Below are positions 43,808 through 54,267 of a DNA stretch of 64,000 nt, one piece after another; the first letter of the stretch is position 1; every line of letters starts with the position of its first letter. Position numbers and translations under genes: made by a program. The stretch is from Umbilicaria muhlenbergii (Eukaryota > Ascomycota > Lecanoromycetes > Umbilicariales > Umbilicariaceae): assembly GCA_000611775.1 (NCBI GenBank), contig KK106984.1, positions 960,364 to 1,024,363 on the forward strand, written 5' to 3'. The notes beneath the pieces are model-generated. The model ran no database searches and was not told the origin of the DNA. It saw only the letters and a program-made list of their open reading frames with translations.

Positions 43808-45118
43808 CTATCCACTAGCAAAGCTGTTGGTGACTTTGATAAAGCCATTCAGAGACCTCCAGGCCTCCCCGCTTTCTATGGCCCATCTAGCCCTCCGCAC
43901 GCCCTCTTTCCACCTACCACCTCCCGGGCCTTGTTCTGATATGACGCCACCGGTATCACCGTGCCCCATATCGCTGGTATCGGCATCACACACGCCGGCA
44001 ATAAAGAAGAGTGCTGCCGTGTTGATCAAAACAAAATGCAATATTGGATCATCCTTCGGGAGCTGATTCTGAAGTAGTTTGACCAAGATGCCAGCATTCT
44101 CATGCGGTAGCTTGCCACCGGCCACCTTTTCCAGCGGATGTGCTGGCAACCCAAAACTTGACGGGTCGAGTTCAAATTCCTCGATTTTCACCAGCATTCT
44201 CGGGGAAGCTTCTTCGTCACTGGTTGTGTATTCCTCATCCTCTTCGTTCTTCGGGCCACGAAATGCAGGGTTTGGCCGCTCGACCAATCTCCAGCAGTAC
44301 GTTTTGCCGGCACAACTGATTTCGTCGAGATCTTCAGCACCACAAACAACCATGGCTTTCTTCGCCCCACTCAGTCTCAGGGCTTCTGCGAAGACCGGTC
44401 CCAAATCTCTGTGAGATACTCCAACAACTCTTGCTTCTATAATACCTTCGACTGGATTTGCTAATGGTCCGAGTATGTTGAAGATGGTCCTGAAACCAAG
44501 GTCTTTCCTGATAGGTGCTACATGTTTCATGCCGGGGTGAAATATCGGCGCGAAGAGAAAGGCGTAATTGGTCTCCTGATACACCTCGAGCAGCGTGGTC
44601 GTATTTACTGCTTGAATGTTTGGGGATGTAGGCTTTATCGATTGCAAGAGATCGGCAGAACCGGACGTTGATGATGATGCACGGTTTCCATGTTTACTCA
44701 GCAAAAGTAGAGACGAAGCCAGAATAGAAGCTGTCGTGGAGACATTGAATGTCGAATGACCGTCTCCACCCGTACCCACAACGTCACATAGCCCACCTCT
44801 ATAGCTCCCTTCCTTGCGCCCTCGAGTCCTCACGATCTCTCTCAGTACTTTCCGATCTACCTGTGCGGCAGCATCTCTCATTCTCTCTGCACATCTTGCA
44901 ATGACGAGCGGTTCTCGATCCAATTTTAGGAAGCTTAACGCTGTTAAAAGACTTGCGCATTGAACAGCTGAGAGTCTGTCATCAAATATAAGAGCAAGGG
45001 CTGAAGCGATTTCATCCGCAAGCTTTGATACGCTGCCATTTGCCGCACCACGCAGCTGATTGAGTAATGGTGAGATTGAAATAGTTGGGCGATGATTTGG
45101 CTCCGCTCTGGTTGCCAT
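43808..45118 (-). CDS. TRP4: anthranilate phosphoribosyltransferase
   Basis: Transfers phosphoribose to anthranilate, the second committed step of tryptophan synthesis. Single exon. Start at ATG 45118 (MATRAEPNHRPTISI). Catalytic and PRPP-binding motifs are DVVGTGGDGHSTFNVST, KHGNRASSSTSGSADLL and FLFAPIFHPGMKHVAPIRKD, then LGFRTIFNILGPLANP, and VVCGAEDLDEISCAGKT. The tail has GPGGGRWKEGVRRARWAIES. About 436 residues, longer than bacterial TrpD because of an acidic loop (KNEEDEEYTTSDEEASP). It shares a 213-bp divergent promoter with the mitochondrial uL10 gene. Confidence 0.95.
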   Translation of the reverse strand: MATRAEPNHRPTISISPLLNQLRGAANGSVSKLADEIASALALIFDDRLSAVQCASLLTALSFLKLDREPLVIARCAERMRDAAAQVDRKVLREIVRTRGRKEGSYRGGLCDVVGTGGDGHSTFNVSTTASILASSLLLLSKHGNRASSSTSGSADLLQSIKPTSPNIQAVNTTTLLEVYQETNYAFLFAPIFHPGMKHVAPIRKDLGFRTIFNILGPLANPVEGIIEARVVGVSHRDLGPVFAEALRLSGAKKAMVVCGAEDLDEISCAGKTYCWRLVERPNPAFRGPKNEEDEEYTTSDEEASPRMLVKIEEFELDPSSFGLPAHPLEKVAGGKLPHENAGILVKLLQNQLPKDDPILHFVLINTAALFFIAGVCDADTSDMGHGDTGGVISEQGPGGGRWKEGVRRARWAIESGEAWRSLNGFIKVTNSFASG

Positions 45119-45331
45119 TGTTAAATTTGTGAACTTCAAGAAGCTCTACGAGGGTGAAGGTGAGAGATGCATTGAAGTTGTCGAAGTTTGGAAAGTTAGA
45201 GCTGTAAGGCTGAGACTGAGGGTTTGGCGAAAATGAATCTAAACTTCAAGTGTGAATGCCCTGTATGTACGAGGAGCTGCAGACCTCCAAATTCTGCTGT
45301 GGACTGAGTCACATTCAATATATCCAGCACA

Positions 45332-46396
45332 ATGCCTCCTCGAATACGCCTGTGTCCGGGATGCCATCGGACACTCCCTCGGACGCAATGGGCATATCCA
45401 TCAACGTTCAGATATGCTTCGGTGGCATCAGCCATAGCCCCAGCGCCTTCAATTGAGCAAATGACAACCTCCATCCCACCCATTGCACGGTATCCGCCTA
45501 CACAACCTCCATCACATCGACCTCCCGAATACCGCAAATCTCAGTTACACAGACAATACACCTCTCTCCTTCGATCCTCGCCGTTGATACTCATCTTCCA
45601 GCACAGTAATCTCAAAGCCACGGAGTGGATGGCCATACGGCGGGAAGTCGCACAAGCGGTGCGGAAAGTCGACGAGAGCCGTGCTGCAGAAGGTCGAGAG
45701 GACGCCAACCCAGCGGACGGTGTCAAGGTTCAGATTATACAGACGGGCATCTTTGCAGCTGCATTGCGAGTGGTGGAGTACTTTCGGCCCGAGTTACAAC
45801 CAGAAGCATCATCACCACATGCCTCAGATCCCTCTACGCAGTCCTCCGCCGAATTACCCAACACACTACCCACGCCCAATGACCCCACGCTTAAGCACGG
45901 CCTGTCACGCGCTGCGCACGATGCGGTAGCGGACAAGAAGAGATCAAAACATCCACTCGATCCACTACTTTCGGGGCCTTTGGCTGTTGTCTCGTTTCCA
46001 ACAGTCTCACCGCAACACCTGAAAGCGGTACTTTCTATCCTTGCCCCAAGCGCGCCCGATTTCCCCGCGCCTACACGACGAGCGAATCCCGGATATTATG
46101 ATTCTTCTGTGCAGAATGGGACACAGAAGCTTCTTCTGCTAGGCGCACGAGTGGAGCGGAAGGTCTTCGATGCTGATGGAACCAGATGGGTAGGAGGTAT
46201 TGAAGGCGGTTTAGATGGGCTGAGAGGACAGTTGGTGGCCATGTTACAAGGCATTGGCGCTGGCATTACGAATACCTTGGAAAGTGCTGGGAAGAGCCTG
46301 TACTTTACGGTTGAGAGTCGGCGTGGGATGCTAGAGGACGAGCAAAAGGAGAAGACCGGAGACGACAGTGGCAGCAAACCGCCTACGGCGCCTTAA
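45332..46396 (+). CDS. MRPL11: mitochondrial large-subunit ribosomal protein uL10m
   Basis: Stalk-base protein of the mitochondrial ribosome. Single exon from the ATG at 45332, 354 residues. The N-terminus is Arg/Pro/Ser-rich without acids, as in a matrix presequence, and includes two Cys (LCPGCHRTL). The uL10 fold starts near SQLHRQYTSLLRSSPLILIF and continues through NLKATEWMAIRREVAQAVRK, VQIIQTGIFAAALRVVEYF, GPLAVVSFPTVSPQHLKAVL, and KLLLLGARVERKVFDADG. A Ser/Thr/Pro-rich insert of about 60 residues sits in the middle, as in other fungal mitochondrial homologues. Confidence 0.8.
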   Translation: MPPRIRLCPGCHRTLPRTQWAYPSTFRYASVASAIAPAPSIEQMTTSIPPIARYPPTQPPSHRPPEYRKSQLHRQYTSLLRSSPLILIFQHSNLKATEWMAIRREVAQAVRKVDESRAAEGREDANPADGVKVQIIQTGIFAAALRVVEYFRPELQPEASSPHASDPSTQSSAELPNTLPTPNDPTLKHGLSRAAHDAVADKKRSKHPLDPLLSGPLAVVSFPTVSPQHLKAVLSILAPSAPDFPAPTRRANPGYYDSSVQNGTQKLLLLGARVERKVFDADGTRWVGGIEGGLDGLRGQLVAMLQGIGAGITNTLESAGKSLYFTVESRRGMLEDEQKEKTGDDSGSKPPTAP

Positions 46397-46839
46397 CATA
46401 ATCATGTAGAAGATAACGATTGCCTCTGGCATGGTTTACGAATGCTACAACTATGATCGCAGGAGGCTGATGTGTCTGGGTTGTGAAGCTCGCGCGTCCA
46501 CGTGTACTGAGACATTTGGGGATCTCCCAAATCAATTTCCCATCTTGTAGCTCCGGTCTTCCAGTGCTGCTTGTTGCCTGGTTTTAAACACATAAATTCC
46601 TTCCAGGAACCTTATACGCTCTTATAGAAAACGTGAGGAAGAGGGATAGAATGGAAGGTTCACGTAAAGTACACCGCAGGCTTTCAGGCGCAGGGCGAAG
46701 ATCAAAAGGAGGAAAACAGTGACCCGAGCTTGACCTGAGCTTGACCTGTCTAAAGGCGGGCTTTTAACTGGACACGCGAGCGATTCGCCAAACCAGTACG
46801 GCACAAAAGAACGGAAATCTATCGAAGGATCAGGCAGCC
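46397..46839. other. intergenic region between uL10m and the tRNA gene
   Basis: About 440 bp with no gene. A short direct duplication of GAGCTTGACCT occurs at about 46726-46748. Confidence 0.5.
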
Positions 46840-46846
46840 AAAAATC

Positions 46847-46852
46847 AAAAAA
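46847..46852 (-). terminator. Pol III terminator of the initiator tRNA
   Basis: Six consecutive T on the minus strand begin 8 nt after the discriminator base A73 (46860), followed by GATTTTT as a backup. This is the standard RNA polymerase III stop signal and shows that the locus still has Pol III architecture. Confidence 0.8.
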
Positions 46853-46870
46853 GATATTCTAGCAACACCT

Positions 46871-46881
46871 GGTTTCGATCC
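46871..46881 (-). promoter_or_regulatory. intact internal B box of the initiator tRNA
   Basis: GGATCGAAACC in the T-arm is the initiator version of the TFIIIC B box. The A box (TGGC then GCAGCGG) is split by intron 1, although the unspliced TGGCGTAAGTT is itself close to an A-box consensus. Confidence 0.75.
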
Positions 46882-46909
46882 AGGGTCCTCCGGGTTATGA
46901 GCCCGGCGC

Positions 46910-46961
46910 CTGATATTGGGTTAGTTCGTTGAAAGCTTATCATTAATTGCAGGTTACTCAC
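46910..46961 (-). other. tRNA intron 2, 52 nt, spliceosomal type
   Basis: Starts GTGAGT, ends ATATCAG, and has GAACTAACCC with the CTAAC branch-site core 11 nt before the 3' end. It separates nucleotides 23 and 24 of the D-stem. Length and signals match the mRNA introns of neighbouring genes (47-67 nt). Confidence 0.85.
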
Positions 46962-46972
46962 GCTTCCGCTGC

Positions 46973-47027
46973 CTGGAAGATTTTTAGTGAGCTGAACATG
47001 GGAAATTTGAATTGATCTTGAACTTAC
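46973..47027 (-). other. tRNA intron 1, 55 nt, spliceosomal type
   Basis: Starts with the optimal donor GTAAGT and ends CTTCCAG. The likely branch site is TCACTAAAA, weaker than that of intron 2. It separates nucleotides 11 and 12 of the D-stem, so exon 2 between the two introns is only 11 nt. Confidence 0.85.
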
Positions 47028-47280
47028 GCCATGTTGCTGCTGATTGGTAATTTGCCTCCCTATTTGAATGAATAACCGCAAGTACAGTGCCTAGCACAAA
47101 ACGACATAACAATCCCATACAATTACTACCGAACATCATTTATATTGATCTAAGAAAGTCCTGGGAATTGCTGAGTATAACAGTTGCCCAGAACCTAGTC
47201 AGAGATTCATCTAGGTGACACCACTCCAATTAAGACCAACTAACCTTGTCCATTCCTACAACTTTCACTACCCCTATGCT

Positions 47281-48350
47281 ATGGTCAGGCTAGCCTCAAT
47301 TCCCACAAGAAAGGCAATATCTACTTTAGAATCATGTCTGTTCTGTCAATTTCGACGGCCAATCCGACCACCAACTCGAAAGGCTTACACCTCCGCCCAA
47401 CCGCCTCCGCCCCCTAAACAGTCCAAGCCACCCAACAAACCAGATGAAGACCACAACCCCAAACCTCTCGACCGACCCCTCGGCCAGCGCAACCCCCCCA
47501 AAGCCGGCGAAAACAGCGGCATAGACCCCCGCACATGGCGCCAACGCCGCGACGACTTCGTCAACTACGACAAGCACCTTGAGCGCCGGCGCCAACTGTA
47601 ATAGCCCCCTCCGCCCACGCCCCATCTCAGACCCGTACCTAATATTGACACAGGACCAAAGCCGTCGCCAAGCCCTACTTCCGCGAATGGACCAACATGC
47701 GCTACCACAAAGGCAAGACCTTCCGCTCCAACTCGCGCCTCTTCCGCGCCGACAAAGCCCTCTACTTCCCCAATCTGCAGGGCATCACGCTCGCCACTTC
47801 CCGGCAGCTGTGCGACACGACGCCCGTGCTGGAAGACAAGATCTCTGTAGTCGGCGTGTTTTCGGAGACGTGGGCGGAGCGGCAGGTAGCGACGTTTGTA
47901 GGGGAGAAGGAGAATCCGGCATTACATGTGCTGCTTAAGGAAGGGAAGGGGTTAGCGCAAATGGTTGAGATCAACTATGAGCCGAATGCGATGAAGGCCG
48001 CTTTGATCAGGTTGTTTATGCCGAGGTTGAGAAGACAGATGCCGAAGGAGGCGCATGGGAGGTATTTTGTTGTGAGGAGAGGGGTCACGGAGGAGATGCG
48101 GGATGATGTTGGGTGGATCAATAGTAAAGTGGGATATGTGTATCTGGTGGATAGGGAGTGTAAGATCCGGTGGGCTGGGAGCGGGCGCGCAGAGGCCGGG
48201 GAGAAAGAAGGGCTTGTAGCTAGTGTCAAAAGGCTCCTCGAGGAGTACAAGAAGAAGCCGAGACCGGAGGCGGATAAACGGGAAAGAGATGGAGACTCGC
48301 CTGCCCTGCATGCGGCGACTGAGGCTGTTGGTACCGCTATAGAAAAATAA
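47281..48350 (+). CDS. ATP10: mitochondrial ATP synthase assembly factor Atp10
   Basis: Inner-membrane chaperone for Atp6 during assembly of the Fo sector. Two exons, 47281-47597 and 47654-48350, with donor GTAATAG and acceptor ACACAG; the junction reads RRQL|TKAVAKPYFREW. The N-terminus is a basic presequence (MVRLASIPTRKAISTLESC) followed by a Pro-rich linker. The conserved domain has FREWTNMRYHKGKTF, FRADKALYFPNLQGITL, ISVVGVFSETWAERQVATF and YVYLVDRECKIRWAGSGRA. About 337 residues. The 5' part is C-rich, the 3' part after about 47850 G-rich. Confidence 0.9.
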
Positions 48351-48428
48351 TACAGATACCCCACTCCGTTACACCTGACTCCACGCTCCCATGAAACACC
48401 AAACCCCCTCTCCTATTATCACCCCCTG

Positions 48429-49244
48429 TCACCTGAAATACAAAAGCATCAGACAACAAAAGGCGATAAAACTGCCCAATATAATCCCATCCCTCCTCTT
48501 CTTCGCCCCGATCCTCCCAATCAACCCATTAATCCCCGGCACCTGACTCGCCGCCCCCACAATCCTCCGATTAATACTCGCCAACGTCTCCCTCTGCGTC
48601 CCGAAACTCTCATTCACCGCATACGCCTGACTCAGCACGCTATCCGCCATGCCGTGGCTGTTGTCGATGCGCCGCCGCTCGTCCAGCATGTATTCCGCTT
48701 CGGCGGCTTCGGGGTTCGAGGACCGGTACGCGCTGATGTCGGAACGGACGTTCGAGAGCAGGTTGGCGCGGTTGCGGGCGTCGGTGATGGTGGAGCGCAG
48801 GCGGGAGAGCTCGCGGCGGTGGTCGAGGAGGATTTCGCGGTGGCGGGAGAGGTTGGATTGTTTTAGGGCGGAGGAGGTGAGGGCGGATTCGGAGTCGAGG
48901 AGGCGGGAGAGTTGGGATAGGAGGGTTTCTCGCTGTGAGGAAGGGGTTGTTAGCTTTGGGGGTGCAGACGGGGAGGAGGTCGTGGCTGTTGTCAAGGGGG
49001 CGGTACTCTTTCTAGGATGTCTTGGAGTTGGGCTTCGGTTCGCTGTTCGTCTTCTGTGGGCTTTGGGGGGATGTTTGATGATGAAGCGAATTGTGAGTAG
49101 GTGTGAAAGAGAGTCTCTGTCTGGGTTCTTGATCAGTCGCGGTTGCTTGCGGTGTTTGGGTATTGTTGTGATGGATACCTGGGTCTCTAATGAGCGGGCT
49201 TGCTGGCGGAGCTGAGCCCAGCCAGTCCCCGTTGATAATGACAT
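48429..49244 (-). CDS. GOS1: Golgi SNARE Gos1 (GOSR1/GS28)
   Basis: Qb-SNARE for intra-Golgi and early Golgi transport. Three exons from the ATG at 49244 (MSLSTGTGWAQLRQQARSLE): the first intron (GTATCC donor) joins LETQ to TETLFHTYSQFAS, and the second (GTACCG donor, CTCACAG acceptor) joins QDILER to RETLLSQLSRLLD. The SNARE motif covers DERRRIDNSHGMADSVLSQA, YAVNESFGTQRETLASINRR and VPGINGLIGRIGAKKRRD, followed by a C-terminal anchor IILGSFIAFCCLMLLYF. About 230 residues, the normal length. Confidence 0.93.
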   Translation of the reverse strand: MSLSTGTGWAQLRQQARSLETQVSITTIPKHRKQPRLIKNPDRDSLSHLLTIRFIIKHPPKAHRRRTANRSPTPRHPRKSTAPLTTATTSSPSAPPKLTTPSSQRETLLSQLSRLLDSESALTSSALKQSNLSRHREILLDHRRELSRLRSTITDARNRANLLSNVRSDISAYRSSNPEAAEAEYMLDERRRIDNSHGMADSVLSQAYAVNESFGTQRETLASINRRIVGAASQVPGINGLIGRIGAKKRRDGIILGSFIAFCCLMLLYFR

Positions 49245-49509
49245 TATCTCGCGTCGTCCTCAGAGAATGCAGACATAGAGTGCATCTGAAAACGACACAT
49301 CAACGTCTTTAAGTCTCTGAGATTGATGACCACGCAATAGAATAAACACGTTGGAGGCCTGCCCGAACGCCAAGCCCAGTTTCTGGGGTTCCGATTCGGG
49401 CTTAGCACATTTCGCTTGCGCAACGTTAGCGTGAGGGTTTCCACACTCTGAATTCGACGACTTCGATATTTTGCGCCCAGCACGACGACAATCGCCAGCA
49501 ACCAAAAAG

Positions 49510-50095
49510 ATGTCGACCTCCAAAGTAAAGGCCGGCCAGCTATGGGGCAAGAACCGTGACGACCTCAAAAAGCAACTCGACGAGCTGAAGACCGAGCTCG
49601 GCCAGCTGCGTGTGCAGAAAATCGCCGGAGGGGCCGCCTCGAAACTCACCAAAATGTACGACCCCTTCGACCATTTTTCGTCCCTACGATTTATCACGAA
49701 GTCTTGAGAACAAGGGAGAGAGCATTGAGGCTAACCTGGTTCTCTAATAGCCACGACCTCCGAAAATCCATCGCCCGCGTCCTCACAGTCATCAACGCCA
49801 ACCAACGCTCCCAACTCCGCATCTTCTACAAGAACAAGAAATACCTACCATTGGACCTGCGCCCGAAGCAGACGAGAGCGATCCGGAGGCGGTTGAACAA
49901 ACACGAGGCGAGTATTGTTACGCAGAAGCAGAAGAAGAAGTCGACGCATTTCCCGCAGAGGAAGTACGCTGTTAAGGTATGTTGGCTACGATCTGTTGGG
50001 TTGGAAGTGGGTGCACTGGCGCTTGGATGATATACTGAGGATACAAGGGCTTTATGGTGAGGACTGTGGCTGACTTGTTGCAGGCGGAGGCTTAG
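49510..50095 (+). CDS. RPL35: 60S ribosomal protein L35 (uL29)
   Basis: Large-subunit protein at the peptide exit tunnel. Three exons: 49510-49655, 49751-49976 and 50084-50095. Exon 1 encodes [19 protein letters not shown], exon 2 [20 protein letters not shown] through FPQRKYAVK, and exon 3 only AEA plus stop (12 nt). Introns of 95 and 107 nt are longer than those in most neighbours, as is common in ribosomal protein genes. 127 residues, close to the usual length. It shares a 265-bp divergent promoter with GOS1. Confidence 0.96.
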
Positions 50096-50782
50096 ATGAC
50101 TTCTTTGTGTGCAAGGGGTTGCTCGCTGGGATGACTATGTGGAATTGGTGGATTGGCATGGACTTGGCAAATAGGCTCTGTTGCTAGAATACCGATCACG
50201 TTCTACAAATCTCTTCCTGCAACAATTCATATGTGAAGCTGGTTCCATATGAAGAGCGTGCAACTACGACTCCGACTATCCTCCTGTGCACTTGTGATTC
50301 CACGTCATCTCGAAAAGATCCACCAACAGGCGCACCATCAATGGTGACAGTATCAGAAGAGGAAGCTCCCAATATTCTGAAATATTTGAGCTTTATCATC
50401 TGCACTCCGGTTTCACCGAATAACAGGTTGCTTTTCACAAGGAGTTGTTGCTGAGGATCCCCAATACTTCTCTATTTAAGACTGCCACTTATAATGATAG
50501 TACGCCTGCCATAATGCCCTATGGGTTACTAGAGCTACGGCTCCAGATTCATGGACTTTGCTTGTCGTGGCACAATCTCCTCGTCGAAGCATGGGACAGA
50601 TGTATTTTTCCTCATCTTATTCCGTAAGGTACAAGCATGCTCGACTTTTGTGCATTGAGTTATCTCAAAACCTTCAACAAGCGGTAAAAGTTAGAAATGT
50701 TTCTACAATTATGACAGCCCAATCAGAACACCTCTCAGCACCCGCACACCACCCTGTATATGCTCAAAGGGACCCAATTCAT
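50096..50782. other. intergenic region with the second dispersed-repeat copy
   Basis: No gene supported. It holds the RPL35 3' end, the repeat copy at 50445-50520 and the 3' end of the GPI-type gene. Confidence 0.5.
50445..50520. repeat. dispersed repeat, copy B
   Basis: Partner of 30433-30503. It begins TTGTTGCTGAGGATCCCC and ends near TACGCCTGCCATAATGC. Compared with copy A it has more T and A at the differing sites, for example TTTAAGACTGCC for CTTGAGACTGCC. Confidence 0.55.
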
Positions 50783-51558
50783 CTATAAAGTAAGAGCCAA
50801 CCCCAAGATCCCAACCACACCGGCCAACCCTGCAGCTACAGCCCCATCAGGCCTTGAAGCACCCCCCGTCTTAGCCGAAGATGTCGTAGCAGAACTCTGC
50901 CCAGCAGCACCCGCCGCACTGGTCGAACTCCCGCCCGTAGGAGTAGCCACAGTCCCCGAACTCGTCATCGTCGTCATCGACATCGTACTCCCCGCCGCCG
51001 CGCTCGACCCGCCCGTCGTCGCTCCACTCGTAACACCAGAAGCCCCCGTCGCCGTCGCCGTCGCACTCACACTAGCCAACCCGGCATCCAGCGCCGCGGC
51101 CCCCGCCGCCAAACTCGGAAACCCCTGATACGTATGCAGATAACTCTTGACGTCCGTGGGCAGGGCGTTGAACCAACTCGGGGACGACCCGGCTTCGAAG
51201 GCCGCTTCAAAGGACGAGGCGAAGGCCGGGTTGTAGAGGATCGAGCTGACGAATGATTTCGGGGCGGCCGTTTCGAGGACGGAGAGGACGGGGGCGGTGG
51301 GCAGGGCGGATTCGAGTGGGGCGGCGGCTTGGCCGAGTTGGAGGAGGGCGGTGGGGTTGGTGGGGAGGGCGGTGATGCCGACCCAGGAGGCGCTTGGGGG
51401 GGGGAAGGGGGTGAGTTTGGGGGGTTTGTGGGGGGGAAAGGGAGGGGGACTTACAGGCCTAGGAGTTCGGTGAGGTCGCCTTGGCGCTTTTCTTCGCGGT
51501 TGGGGGCGGCGAGGGAAGTGGCCGCGAGGGCGGAGAGGAGGAGTGCTGCTGGACGCAT
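50783..51558 (-). CDS. secreted, probably GPI-anchored Ser/Thr/Ala-rich protein
   Basis: Exon 1 starts at ATG 51558 with a signal peptide (RPAALLLSALAATSLAAP) followed by a possible Kex2 site (REEKRQ). An intron with GTAAGT donor and CCCCAAG acceptor (about 51397-51455) joins LLGL to ASWVGITALPTNPTALLQLG. A roughly 100-residue N-terminal domain (FVSSILYNPAFASSFEAAF, LPTDVKSYLHTYQGFP) precedes a Ser/Thr/Gly/Ala-rich stalk and a C-terminal hydrophobic segment (AAGLAGVVGILGLALTL) fitting a GPI signal. About 240 residues. Likely a cell-wall or surface protein of unknown function. It also shows the C-rich to G-rich switch, near 51120. Confidence 0.75.
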
Positions 51559-52630
51559 GGTTTTTGGCTGGGCTCGAAAGGTGATGGGTTTATTGACGTC
51601 ACACAAATAGTACTGATTGAGTTTAAATGATTTCCTCAAAAGAAAGCGAATGTGATTCACGACTGATTGCCAGAGATGAAGCGATATCTGAGTGAGGGAA
51701 TGGAGAGGTATTTTCACTGGTAGGAATACAGGACAAGGCAAAAGAGCGGGCGTGGGGAGGGTTTCTATTAATGTGTCGAGGTACGTAGTTCGACCCGGAA
51801 AACCATCCGCTTCCAAGTTTTGCGTCGCCATTCGCCGCGCCCGTTGGTAGCTTTGGCGCTAAGAGTGGCACAGCCACAGATGTGCAGAAACGCCACAGGC
51901 AAGCGCACGCGAGGTTCTTCTGAGCTGCTGGAGATCTTCAACGTACCTTAAGTCCTCCCTAAGTACCTTAGTTCCCTTGCTTATGTCTCTCTGCCAATAT
52001 GCGCTCTCGACAACCCCTCGTGTTGGGCATTTGTTGTGAAGATTCATTTTCACCAAACGTATCAGCGCTCATTTTACACTCGTGGAGTGCTTCTGAGGAG
52101 CCCCAAGGTGTATTTTGACTTGACAGCGTGCCAAGTCCCAGCATCTTAAGATTAACATGAAATATAAATTATCGATACGGCTGAGGAGGCAGGCGAAGTA
52201 TGGAATTAATTGGCAATTCTGACGGAAGAGCTCGAGGGGACTCTCGGCAGCATATTGGGGACGATTGTGATACTCGGCAATTCTGAATTTCAGAATTACC
52301 AGTGCTCGTAACAGATTGAGCTGTTCACAGTTGTTGATCTATCGAGGGGGTCCGAGCTACGGACTGCTTTATGTTCTGATGGTGCGCCTGGTGCTTCTCG
52401 GAGGATGGTCCTGATCACCAGCCTATGTCTCCATTGGGAACTCTCGCCGTGATATTCCAGACTTCGGCATATTAGGGCCCGAGCCTCGGCATCTGATTCG
52501 CGACGTCTACGTCATTTTACAAATGTATAACTTGACGTAAAAAGGCTGCAGGGTCTCCACAAACACTGGCCCCGCAGGCAGAATAAATAATAGACCCCAC
52601 ACTGGCCCTATTTCATCCCTTCTTTTCCAA
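51559..52630. other. intergenic region, nothing recognised
   Basis: A 1.07-kb interval between divergent promoters. Short hairpins occur, such as AATTCTGAA-T-TTCAGAATT at 52281-52299, and a cluster of TACCTTA/TAAGGTA words at 51944-51970. No ORF with protein character. Confidence 0.5.
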
Positions 52631-54030
<1,400 letters not shown>

Positions 54031-54267
54031 ATGGTACCAGTTTCGGCGAATAGTGTATATATGTAGACTATCCTATCGCAAGATAGCAGCAGCCTTCAAG
54101 AGATTTTGGATACGGTACTATAATAATACTTCTTTTGGCCACGTGATTGGTTCAACTGCAGTAAAGATTGGGAGAGTCTGTGAAATCACCAACCGGCACC
54201 AACATACCCACCAGCAACAATGCTCTCACTATTTCTTCCTTCTTGACATCTCCCTTTCACCCTTTTT

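Larger units (their letters stand above)
46860..47038 (-). tRNA. tRNA-iMet: cytosolic initiator tRNA-Met (CAT) interrupted by two spliceosomal-type introns in the D-arm
   Basis: Three exons on the minus strand, 47038-47028, 46972-46962 and 46909-46860, join to a 72-nt tRNA. The acceptor stem AGCAACA/TGTTGCT pairs over all 7 bp with the A1:U72 pair of initiators. The D-arm is GCGC-AGCGGAA-GCGC; the anticodon stem has the three G:C pairs CCGGG/CCCGG around loop CTCATAA (anticodon at 46899-46897); the T-loop is ATCGAAA with A54 and A60 instead of T54, between CCTGG and CCAGG; discriminator A73. All are eukaryotic initiator hallmarks. Introns occupy 46973-47027 (after nucleotide 11) and 46910-46961 (after nucleotide 23). 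Normal fungal tRNA introns lie only at 37/38. Without removal of both, no D-stem can form. Confidence 0.93.

Noticed and set aside
46860-47038. Explanation of the split tRNA as a normal endonuclease-type tRNA intron
   Set aside because: The insertions are at nucleotides 11/12 and 23/24, not 37/38, and both have GT-AG borders; the anticodon loop is uninterrupted.
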